From assembly GCA_937959175.1 (NCBI GenBank), contig CALGAS010000614.1:1-10730 (forward strand): a stretch of DNA of 10,730 bases, given 5' to 3'. Source of the stretch: an uncultured bacterium (lineage in GTDB: Bacteria; Planctomycetota; Planctomycetia; Pirellulales; UBA1268). A program made the translations under genes and the position numbers. Numbering within the stretch: position 1 is the stretch's first letter; the number at the start of each line of letters is the position of its first letter. The notes beneath the pieces are model-generated. The model was not told the origin of the DNA and did not search any database. It saw only the letters and a list, made by a program, of their open reading frames with translations. Positions 5,081 to 10,730 of this stretch are shown in pieces.

Positions 5081-6505
5081 TCAGCCGACCGAGCTTCCTT
5101 TATCCTTCCCCGAGCGGAGTTTGTCCAGCCGCTCGGCTACATCCCGGTATCCAAAGTCGAGTCCGGCCACCGCCGAGAGGTGCTTCTGGGCGGTATCGCG
5201 GTCTTTGAGGGCGGCGGCCAGCACTCCCGCCCGATAGAGGGCCCGCTTCCGGAGGTCGAGTTCGCGGTCGCCGAGAGCCTCGATCGCGGCCTCGTAGTTC
5301 TGCATCGCCAGCGGATATTGCTTGATGCTCTGGAAGCATTCGCCCAGTTCCAGCGAGATCGCTCCCTTGCGACGAGCATCCTTGAGGGCCTCCTGAAAGG
5401 ACTTGATCGCCTCCTGCGGCTTGCCGGCCGCCTTGAGCCGCATCGCCAGTTCGTATTTCCAGGTGAGGTTCTCTGGATACCGCCGGCAGCGGGCCGCGTA
5501 GACCTCGATCTCCTGCCGTAGCTGGGACCGGCGGAGCTTGTCGAGGGTCTCCTTGTTGGCGGGGGTGTCGTCGGCTTCGAGCCGCTGTTCGGCCACCACG
5601 ACCTGCCCGCGGGCCCAGCGGAGCTGCCGGTCTTCGATGTGCTCCCGCACCTTGAGGTCGTTCCCGGAGGCGTCGAGCGCCTTGGCCAGCACCTTCTCGG
5701 CCTCGGCGACGGTGGCATCCCGCTCGAGGAGGTCGGCCAGTTCGAGATACGACTCGATGTCGGTTGGGTTGGCCTGGATCGCCTGCTTCAGCTCGTCGAT
5801 TCGGTTGCCCTGTGGGGCCGGGCCCGATACCGCCTCCGGCTGGTCGCCGCCGCTGCGGCCGGTCAGGCCCTTGCCGGCCGAGATCGTCTTATCGACCGAC
5901 AGCTGGGCAATGGCCTTTTCCGACTCTTCAGCCATTCCCTTGTTACGGCCGATCCGCCGCCAGCACTCAATGGCCTGGTCGAAGTTGCCCTGGCCGGCGG
6001 CGAAGTTGGCGCACTGCTTGTTGACTTCGGTGTCGGTAGGGGCCGCGTCGAGGGCATAGCGGAGATAGACCGCCTGGCAGTCGACCATCATCAGGTTGCC
6101 GCAGGCTTCGGCCATCGCCAGAAGGCAGTGATGATCGGCCGGATTGCTCTTGAGGATGTCGACCCCTTGCTTGATCACCTCCTGCCAGTTGGCGGCCGCC
6201 GCCGATCGCTTCATCGCGGCTCGGCCGCCGCTGGAGAGGAGCGACCTCAACCCGCCCCCCTTCTTGACACCATACTTTCGCCGCAGAGCCTGGAGAAACT
6301 CGTGCAGAAAGACGACATTCCCGGGATCCCCGGCAACGCAGACGGCAAACATGTCGATCGCATACTGGTGGTTGGCCGAGTTTTGCTTGCCGGTGCGATA
6401 GCATTGCAGCAGCCGGGACCGATCAGCCTGTGAGAGCCCCGCCCAGGAGGGTGATTGCGCCGGGTCAGCGGGAATGCCGGCAGCCGCGGTAGACTCTGTG
6501 GACAT
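5081..6505 (-). CDS. Cytoplasmic tetratricopeptide-repeat protein
   Basis: The 474-residue product has no signal peptide or membrane segment. Helix-turn-helix TPR-like pairs are readable around residues 124-195 (N-P-A-D-H-H-C-L-L-A-M-A-E-A-C-G), 246-280 (N-P-T-D-I-E-S-Y-L-E-L-A-D-L-L) and 344-465. The last block includes A-G-K-P-Q-E-A-I-K-S-F-Q-E-A-L and K-Q-Y-P-L-A-M-Q-N-Y-E-A-A-I. Residues 285-345 are charged and probably a long helix or coiled coil. An N-terminal block (22-85) with Y-A-I-D-M-F-x-x-C-V and F-L-Q-A-L-R-R-K-Y-G-V-K-K-G-G is not TPR-like. I recall it as typical of a planctomycete-restricted family. The role is probably protein-protein scaffolding, with no partner shown by sequence. 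The ATG at 6505 has no clear ribosome site, but no better in-frame start exists. It lies directly upstream of rpsT. Confidence 0.88.
   Translation of the reverse strand: MSTESTAAAGIPADPAQSPSWAGLSQADRSRLLQCYRTGKQNSANHQYAIDMFAVCVAGDPGNVVFLHEFLQALRRKYGVKKGGGLRSLLSSGGRAAMKRSAAAANWQEVIKQGVDILKSNPADHHCLLAMAEACGNLMMVDCQAVYLRYALDAAPTDTEVNKQCANFAAGQGNFDQAIECWRRIGRNKGMAEESEKAIAQLSVDKTISAGKGLTGRSGGDQPEAVSGPAPQGNRIDELKQAIQANPTDIESYLELADLLERDATVAEAEKVLAKALDASGNDLKVREHIEDRQLRWARGQVVVAEQRLEADDTPANKETLDKLRRSQLRQEIEVYAARCRRYPENLTWKYELAMRLKAAGKPQEAIKSFQEALKDARRKGAISLELGECFQSIKQYPLAMQNYEAAIEALGDRELDLRKRALYRAGVLAAALKDRDTAQKHLSAVAGLDFGYRDVAERLDKLRSGKDKGSSVG
5099..5127 (-). promoter_or_regulatory. Candidate rpsT promoter inside the TPR gene 3' end
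   Basis: On the minus strand TGGACA (5122-5127) is five of six to the -35 consensus. Exactly 17 bases later comes GATAAA (5099-5104), four of six to the -10. The start would be near 5092 and the leader about 53 bases. It lies within the last 50 bases of the upstream coding region, so rpsT may be expressed independently of it. Confidence 0.42.
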
Positions 6506-6571
6506 GGCGTGTCTGGGAGCGGGAGGCCGTCGCGGCCCCGTCTCTGGCCACGCGACGACCGAAAGCCCGCT

Positions 6572-6600
6572 AGTCTAGGCCTCGAGCCATCGATCCTCAA
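6572..6600 (-). promoter_or_regulatory. Candidate promoter for the TPR gene
   Basis: On the minus strand TTGAGG (6595-6600) and TAGACT (6572-6577) are separated by 17 bases, each four of six to consensus. Transcription would begin near 6565, giving a leader of about 60 bases. It sits in the 129-base spacer between the TPR gene and the divergent CobA-HemD fusion. No clear promoter for the fusion gene was seen. Confidence 0.4.
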
Positions 6601-6634
6601 ACCCGCCGCGTTTCATCCGATCGCTGCCCGAATC

Positions 6635-8206
6635 GTGTCCTCTGCTGCATCCACCCCGGCCGACCCGATTCGCGGCGGCGTCACCTTTATCGGCGCCGGG
6701 CCCGGCGCGGCTGATCTGCTCACGATTCGCGGCAGTGAGGCCCTCAGGGCCGCCGAGGTCGTCGTGCACGACCGGCTCGTGCCGAAAGCGGTGCTCGATC
6801 TTATTCCCGCAGATGTCGAGCGAATCTCGATCGACCGCGGCGACCTCTCCGATCCGGACCCGGGCCGAACCACCGGTCGGCTGCTCGTCAGTCTCGCCCG
6901 GCGGGGCTGCCGGGTGGCGAGGCTCAAGAGCGGCGACCCGACGGTCTTTGCCAGGTTGGCCGAGGAACTCGCGCCGCTGCGGGAGGCGGGGGTAGCGGTG
7001 GAGATCGTTCCGGGCGTGACGGCGGCGGTGGCGGCGGCGGCGGCGGCGGGGATTCCCCTGACGAGTCGGGCTGCCGCCTCGAGTCTCACGCTCGCAACCG
7101 GCCATGCGGCCCGCGGCAAGGAGGAGCCGCCCGGCTTTGCCAGGCTGGCCGTGCTGCCGGGATCGCTCGTCGTCTACATGGGTGTGGAGCAGATCCCGAT
7201 CTGGTCGCGCGAGCTGATCGAGGCAGGGCGGCCCGCCGAGACACCGGTGGTCGTGGTCAGCCGCTGCAGCTGGCCCGATCAGCAAGTGAACTCTTCGACT
7301 CTGGCCGACTGCGCGAGCGACGCGCGGCAGCAGGGCTGGCGGTCGCCGGCCGTGCTGATCGTGGGCGACGTCGCGGCCGCAGCTCCGCCCGGCCCCTTGG
7401 CGGGTCGCCGGGTGATCGTGACCCGCCCGGCCGGCCAGGAAGGCGAGCTGGTCGCCCGCTTGCGGGCGGCCGGCGGGCAGCCCCTTCATGTCCCGGTTAT
7501 CCAGATCGCGCCGCCCGCTGATGTGCGGCCGCTTGATCAGGCCCTTCGGCGGCTTGGGGGTTACGACTGGATCGTGTTCGCCAGCGTCAACGGCGTGCGT
7601 GGCTTTCTCGATCGGCTGCGGGCAGCCGGGCTCGACGGGCGGGCGCTTGGTTCGGCCCGGCTGGCGGCGATCGGTCCGGCCACAAAGGCAGCGGTCGAAG
7701 AGGCCGGCTACGTCTGCGATCGGATGCCGGAGGAGTACCGTTCCGAGGGGCTGGTCGATGCCCTGGCGGCCGGCCCATCGGGGGGGCGGTTTCTGCTGGT
7801 TCGGGCCGAACGGGGCCGGGAAGCCCTCCGGCAGGGATTGGAGGGGGCGGGGCACGCTGTCGACGAGGTGGCCGCCTACGCCAGCCAGCCGCTTGAATCG
7901 CTCGCACCCGACACGCTCGCCTCGCTGCCCGCGGGCGGCGAGGGCCATTGGATCACCGTCACAAGCGGGGCGATCGTCGAGGCGGCGGTGCGGCTCTTCG
8001 GGGAGCGGATCCGCGGCTGGCAAATTGCCAGCCTGAGCCCCGTCACCTCGGCGGCCTTGCGGCGGTTTGGACTCGAGCCGACGGTCGAGGCGGAGCGAGC
8101 CACCGTCGTGGATCTCGTGAATGCGATCGGCCTCCATGCACCGTCCGACTCGCAGGCCGCAGGGTCAGCCCAGGATGCCGGATCGGCCGGGGCGATGGCG
8201 GGGTAA
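6635..8206 (+). CDS. cobA-hemD: Fused uroporphyrinogen-III C-methyltransferase / uroporphyrinogen-III synthase
   Basis: Two tetrapyrrole enzymes are joined in 523 residues. Residues 15-247 are a SUMT (CobA) domain, which makes precorrin-2 from uroporphyrinogen III using S-adenosylmethionine. Visible motifs are G-A-G-P-G-A-A-D-L-L-T (20-30), S-G-D-P-T-V-F-A-R (99-107), V-P-G-V-T-A (125-130), G-I-P-L-T-S-R (139-145), A-T-G-H (154-157), V-V-Y-M-G (179-183) and C-S-W-P-D-Q-Q (211-217). From 255 a HemD domain begins (L-A-G-R-R-V-I-V-T-R-P-A-G), with the Y-D-W-I-V-F-A-S-V-N-G-V motif and A-I-G-P-A-T. HemD cyclises hydroxymethylbilane to uroporphyrinogen III. A low-complexity Ala/Gly/Ser tail ends the protein. 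Several SUMT positions depart from the usual G-G-D-P-x-x-F-G-R-G and P-L-T-H-R forms. GTG 6635 is the nearest start to the domain, without a ribosome site, so the true start is uncertain. Confidence 0.9.
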   Translation: MSSAASTPADPIRGGVTFIGAGPGAADLLTIRGSEALRAAEVVVHDRLVPKAVLDLIPADVERISIDRGDLSDPDPGRTTGRLLVSLARRGCRVARLKSGDPTVFARLAEELAPLREAGVAVEIVPGVTAAVAAAAAAGIPLTSRAAASSLTLATGHAARGKEEPPGFARLAVLPGSLVVYMGVEQIPIWSRELIEAGRPAETPVVVVSRCSWPDQQVNSSTLADCASDARQQGWRSPAVLIVGDVAAAAPPGPLAGRRVIVTRPAGQEGELVARLRAAGGQPLHVPVIQIAPPADVRPLDQALRRLGGYDWIVFASVNGVRGFLDRLRAAGLDGRALGSARLAAIGPATKAAVEEAGYVCDRMPEEYRSEGLVDALAAGPSGGRFLLVRAERGREALRQGLEGAGHAVDEVAAYASQPLESLAPDTLASLPAGGEGHWITVTSGAIVEAAVRLFGERIRGWQIASLSPVTSAALRRFGLEPTVEAERATVVDLVNAIGLHAPSDSQAAGSAQDAGSAGAMAG

Positions 8207-8211
8207 GGGGT

Positions 8212-8244
8212 GCCGGCAGGGAACCCCGAGGTGACCCTGCGGGC
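8212..8244 (+). terminator. Inverted repeat after the CobA-HemD stop
   Basis: The arms GCCGGCAGGG (8212-8221) and CCCTGCGGGC (8235-8244) pair at nine of ten positions around a 13-base loop, starting 5 bases after the TAA stop. The position is right for a transcription terminator or a 3'-end-stabilising hairpin. No T-run follows (TCTATG), so termination would need Rho or another factor. Confidence 0.4.
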
Positions 8245-8345
8245 TCTATGCCTCCGGCGGCGGCTGCTTGAGGCCACCGGCCACCGGCGTCGATACCTGT
8301 TGGCATCGGCAGGCTGCGCTGCCGTGATGGCTCAGGGGGATGCCC

Positions 8346-9065
8346 ATGCAGAGTGTTGATGATTCGGCCACGATCCTGATCACGGCGAACCTGCCGACGA
8401 CGCCCGTGCGGTCGAGCCGGCTCGTCCTCGGCACGGAAGAGACCGATCGGGTGCCGGTGACCTGGCTCGCGGCCTGGGATCGGCTTGGCGACGTGGCCGA
8501 CGCATTGCCGGCAGGGGCCGATCTGGCCCTGGAACTGCCCGGGGCATCCTTCGATGATCGCCAGCGGCTGCGGACGCTGCTGGCCCGTGGCCGCGAGGCA
8601 GTGCCGTCGCTCAGCGCGGTTGCCGTTCGGGGCCCGCGTCCGCTCGAGCACCGCGGCCTGCTCGTCGAGGCGGGCATCCGCGTCGCTCTGGTTGAGACCC
8701 TCGGCAGCACCGATCGTGGCTCGAGGCGACCGGCGCCCCGAGGCTGGCGGTGCCGCAATGCCGCCTGGGGACTCTGGGAGATCGAGATCACCCCTCCCCC
8801 ACGCCGCGGCCTCTTCAATCCGCTCGGGATCAGCGGCCGGCCCGGGCTGCGGCGGCGGTCGCTTGCGGTCGTGCGGACCGAGGGGCTTACCAGAGGCAAT
8901 GCCGGCGACCTCTTCCCAACCACCCGGCTCGGGCGGCTGACGTCGTGGGCCGCTCGGCAGGTTGACCGAGGGCGGGCCCGGGCGGTCACGCTGGGCGGCC
9001 TGGCCGAGGCACTTGCGGGAGGAGATCAGGGGATCCACGGCCGCTCGGTGCTTCGGGCGGCCTGA
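8346..9065 (+). CDS. Conserved-looking protein of unknown function
   Basis: The 239-residue product has no signal peptide and no membrane helix. I do not recognise a named domain. It has alternating strand/helix patches (A-D-L-A-L-E-L-P-G, L-S-A-V-A-V-R-G, G-I-R-V-A-L-V-E-T-L), like part of an alpha/beta barrel. A segment W-G-L-W-E-I-E-I (about 140-147) is followed by a Pro/Arg patch. The C-terminal half carries S-L-A-V-V-R-T-E-G-L and a helix L-G-R-L-T-S-W-A-A-R-Q-V, like barrel-type hydrolases, but no catalytic motif is evident. AGGGGG at 8334-8339 lies 6 bases before ATG 8346 and abuts the in-frame ATG at 8340, so 8346 is preferred. A weak promoter-like pair (TTGAGG 8268, GATACC 8292) lies upstream. 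It follows the CobA-HemD fusion by 139 bases and converges on the next gene. Confidence 0.68.
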   Translation: MQSVDDSATILITANLPTTPVRSSRLVLGTEETDRVPVTWLAAWDRLGDVADALPAGADLALELPGASFDDRQRLRTLLARGREAVPSLSAVAVRGPRPLEHRGLLVEAGIRVALVETLGSTDRGSRRPAPRGWRCRNAAWGLWEIEITPPPRRGLFNPLGISGRPGLRRRSLAVVRTEGLTRGNAGDLFPTTRLGRLTSWAARQVDRGRARAVTLGGLAEALAGGDQGIHGRSVLRAA

Positions 9066-9081
9066 GGCCGCGTGCCGCCTG

Positions 9082-9324
9082 CTACCGGGCCTGGCGTTCC
9101 GCCCCGAGCAGCGACCAGCTCAGATAGGCGGCAATCAGCCCGCAGACCATGAAGGCCACGTCGAGGAGGATGCTGGTGCGGCCGAACGGAAACCCGGCCG
9201 CCAGATCGGCCAGGAAGAGGATCACGATCAGCCCCGAGATGATCAGACCGGTGAACGAAAGGGCCTTCGGCACGTGTACCTGCTTCCCGCGCGGATCCTG
9301 GCTAGCGACAAGGGTCTTTTCCAT
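9082..9324 (-). CDS. Small two-helix membrane protein, function unknown
   Basis: The 80-residue product has a polar N-terminus of about 27 residues and two clear transmembrane helices. Helix 1 is about residues 28-46 (F-T-G-L-I-I-S-G-L-I-V-I-L-F-L-A-D-L) and helix 2 about 56-73 (L-L-D-V-A-F-M-V-C-G-L-I-A-A-Y-L). They are joined by a short loop G-F-P-F-G-R-T-S. The charged Asp residues inside or at the edge of the helices and the loop motif look conserved to me from planctomycete genomes, but the function is unknown. The ATG at 9324 is chosen because the frame upstream, to 9417, encodes a non-hydrophobic extension overlapping the coaD leader. The ribosome site is weak. Its stop is 16 bases from the converging 8346-9065 gene, and it is divergent from coaD. 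Confidence 0.75.
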   Translation of the reverse strand: MEKTLVASQDPRGKQVHVPKALSFTGLIISGLIVILFLADLAAGFPFGRTSILLDVAFMVCGLIAAYLSWSLLGAERQAR

Positions 9325-9332
9325 ACCATAAT
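9305..9332 (+). promoter_or_regulatory. Candidate coaD promoter
   Basis: GCGACA (9305-9310) and CATAAT (9327-9332) are separated by 16 bases. The -10 matches five of six consensus positions and the -35 four of six. Transcription would start near 9339, giving a leader of almost 100 bases that contains the 12-bp tandem repeat at 9394-9429. The -10 overlaps the start codon region of the divergent membrane-protein gene. Confidence 0.33.
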
Positions 9333-9393
9333 CGGCCGGCGACGGGGAGCCAGTCGCCTCCGGGAGGCACGCGAGCGGCGGGATCTCCACCTG

Positions 9394-9429
9394 GAAGACG
9401 AACAAGAAGACGGACAAGAAGACGGGAAA
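9394..9429 (+). repeat. Three tandem 12-bp purine-rich units before coaD
   Basis: GAAGACGAACAA, GAAGACGGACAA and GAAGACGGGAAA follow one another without gaps and end 6 bases before the coaD GTG. The units share GAAGACG and differ by one to three bases. They replace the expected clean ribosome site. The block is almost free of T, so in the mRNA it would be unstructured. Confidence 0.8.
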
Positions 9430-9435
9430 TCAGCC

Positions 9436-9945
9436 GTGCAGGAATCGCCCGCCAGACCGCGAATCGCTGTCTACACAGGTTCTTTCGACCCGATCACGCT
9501 CGGCCATCTCGACGTCATCGAGCGGGCCAGCCGAATCTTCGACCGGATCGTGGTGGGGGTCGGCATCAATCCTGACAAGCAGCCGCTCTTCTCGCTGGAG
9601 GAGCGGGTGCGGCTGGTGCGGGAGTCGCTCGACGGCCTCGGCAACGTCGCCGTGGAACTCTTCAGCGGGCTCTCCGTCGCCTTCGTGAGGGAGCAGGGAG
9701 CCCACGTGCTCCTCAGGGGGGTTCGCTCGCTGACCGACATCGAGGCCGAGTTCACGATGACCCTGGCCAACCGCCGGCTCGATGCCGGTGTCGAAACGGT
9801 TTTCCTGATGGCCGACGCCGCCTACTCCCACATCTCGTCATCGCTGCTCAAGCAGATCACGCCGCTGGCCGACGACGAGGCACTGCTCAAGTTCGTGCCT
9901 GCGCCGGTCGTCGCGGCGCTCCGCAGGCGATTCGCTGGCGACTGA
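9436..9945 (+). CDS. coaD: Phosphopantetheine adenylyltransferase
   Basis: This enzyme adenylates 4'-phosphopantetheine with ATP to give dephospho-CoA, the penultimate step of coenzyme A synthesis. At 169 residues it has the normal length. The nucleotidyltransferase motif is T-G-S-F-D-P-I-T-L-G-H (14-24), with Thr21 and His24 corresponding to the T/HxGH site. Lys48 in N-P-D-K-Q-P, Arg94 in L-L-R-G-V-R and the I-S-S-S-L-L-K motif (133-139) all match the family. The GTG at 9436 gives the normal N-terminus. The frame is open far upstream to 8962, but that part is antisense to the membrane-protein gene and not conserved-looking. The ribosome site is weak (GGGA at 9424-9427, inside the tandem repeat). 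It converges on the kinase-like gene with 23 bases between the stops. Confidence 0.94.
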   Translation: MQESPARPRIAVYTGSFDPITLGHLDVIERASRIFDRIVVGVGINPDKQPLFSLEERVRLVRESLDGLGNVAVELFSGLSVAFVREQGAHVLLRGVRSLTDIEAEFTMTLANRRLDAGVETVFLMADAAYSHISSSLLKQITPLADDEALLKFVPAPVVAALRRRFAGD

Positions 9946-9968
9946 CGGCCACCTGTCGCCAACGGATC

Positions 9969-10730
9969 TTAGTTGGGGCTTGTGGCCCCGCCGGCCGACT
10001 CGAAATGCTTTCGCAGGTAGCGGGCCCGCTCGATGTTGCGGTCTTTCGTGTCGAGTTCCACACCCCGCAACTTCTGGAGGTGGGCCGGCTGGGTCTGGAC
10101 GAGGAGCGAGTTGATATCGGCGATGTTGATGTCGCCGATCAGGCCGAGCAGGACGCCCATCCGCACCCGGGAGAGCAACTGCATCGTCTCCTCGGCGGTG
10201 ATCGTCTGGGCTGTCCGGAGGATCCCGAAGGCCCGGCTGACCTGGTCGTGGACGTTCTGCTGCGTCTCCCGGACCAGGAACTCGCGGGCCCGCCGCTCGT
10301 AGTCGATCAGGACCGGCACCACGTCGCCGACCTGCTCGACGAGCTCTTCCTCGGTACGGCCGAGCGTCGTCTGGTTGGAGATCTGGTAGAAATCGCCCAT
10401 CGCCTGGGAGCCCTCGCCGTAGAGCCCGCGGACGGCCAGGGAAATCTTGTGGAGGCTGCGGAAGACCTTGTCGATCTGGCGGGTGATCACCAGCGCCGGC
10501 AGGTGGAGCATCACGCTGACACGAATCCCTGTGCCGACGTTGGTCGGGCAGGCGGTCAGAAAGCCCCACCGGTCATGAAATGCGTACGGAACAACCTTGC
10601 CGATCTGCTCGTCGACCACCCGGATCTGCTCCCAGACACCGGCCAGATCGAGCCCGCTGTGCATGCACTGGATTCGGAGATGATCTTCCTCGTTGATCAT
10701 CAGGCTGTACTGCTCCTTGGTGTCGATGGC
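9969..10730 (-). CDS. mcsB: Protein-arginine kinase McsB-like (ATP:guanido phosphotransferase), 3' part
   Basis: The C-terminal 253 residues are present; the frame is open to the window edge, so the N-terminus lies outside. The fold is that of ATP:guanido phosphotransferases. In bacteria the McsB branch phosphorylates arginine residues of proteins and marks them for ClpCP. Visible motifs, numbered from the window edge, are I-N-E-E-D-H-L-R (12-19) and the cysteine-centred L-T-A-C-P-T-N-V-G-T-G-I-R (58-70, Cys61). The substrate or nucleotide-binding stretch V-S-V-M-L-H-L-P-A-L follows, then N-Q-T-T-L-G-R-T-E-E near 119. The family's McsB-type bacterial extension after the kinase core is present (Y-E-R-R-A-R-E-F-L and beyond), which argues against a creatine or arginine kinase. 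McsA, normally a partner in Firmicutes, could lie beyond the edge. Confidence 0.9.
   Translation of the reverse strand, partial: AIDTKEQYSLMINEEDHLRIQCMHSGLDLAGVWEQIRVVDEQIGKVVPYAFHDRWGFLTACPTNVGTGIRVSVMLHLPALVITRQIDKVFRSLHKISLAVRGLYGEGSQAMGDFYQISNQTTLGRTEEELVEQVGDVVPVLIDYERRAREFLVRETQQNVHDQVSRAFGILRTAQTITAEETMQLLSRVRMGVLLGLIGDINIADINSLLVQTQPAHLQKLRGVELDTKDRNIERARYLRKHFESAGGATSPN

Noticed and set aside
6575..8137. A 520-codon open frame antisense to the CobA-HemD gene
   Set aside because: It is the shadow frame expected in GC-rich DNA. The peptide is Arg/Pro/Gly-rich with no domain, while the sense frame has clear SUMT and HemD motifs.
8308..8323. GGCAG/CTGCC hairpin upstream of the 8346 gene as a regulatory leader or riboswitch
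   Set aside because: A single 5-bp stem is too weak to support a regulatory RNA, and no known riboswitch core is visible.
9394..9429. Possible CRISPR-like array
   Set aside because: The units are 12 bases, contiguous and without spacers. This is a simple tandem repeat, and no cas gene is nearby.
8962..9435. N-terminal extension of coaD by about 158 codons
   Set aside because: CoaD proteins are about 160-170 residues and begin just before the T-G-S-F-D-P motif. The extension would cross the converging gene end and run antisense to the membrane-protein gene.

Overview
The window is a GC-rich chromosomal segment with compact housekeeping genes on both strands, many GTG starts and several short proteins without an obvious named family. 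Gene content and style suggest a planctomycete of the Pirellulales type. The pointers are a bacterial protein-arginine-kinase-like gene, a divergent CobA-HemD fusion, a TPR protein upstream of rpsT, and small membrane or lipoproteins of the kind I associate with that group. This assignment is an inference from memory of those families, not a database result.

Layout, left to right. At 1-98 there is a tail of non-coding DNA with a perfect GC-rich palindrome. Thiol peroxidase (tpx, minus strand, 99-617) is divergent from a 56-residue two-helix membrane protein (841-1011) and the type I mannose-6-phosphate isomerase manA (1073-2032). Next is a roughly 400-base gene-free island (2033-2428) with two more copies of the palindrome and a second type of hairpin. 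A small putative lipoprotein (2429-2713) precedes a translationally coupled pair: an RluB/RsuA-type pseudouridine synthase (2811-3842) and a PyrK-like FAD/2Fe-2S electron-transfer subunit (3839-4726).

On the minus strand, converging on pyrK, are rpsT (4740-5039) and, upstream of it, a cytoplasmic TPR protein (5081-6505). Divergent from the TPR gene is a CobA-HemD fusion (6635-8206), followed by an unrecognised 239-residue protein (8346-9065). A small two-helix membrane protein on the minus strand (9082-9324) is divergent from coaD (9436-9945). The right edge cuts a minus-strand ATP:guanido phosphotransferase of the McsB type (9969-10730).

Most neighbours do not form one pathway. The genes cover peroxide defence, sugar-phosphate isomerisation, rRNA modification, pyrimidine synthesis, ribosome assembly, tetrapyrrole synthesis, coenzyme A synthesis and protein-arginine phosphorylation. 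The only tight coupling is the ATGA overlap of the pseudouridine synthase and pyrK. I found no CRISPR array, tRNA, rRNA, transposase or phage gene, and no clear evidence of a new multi-gene system. The most unusual material is the repeat island at 2033-2428 and the unassigned small proteins.
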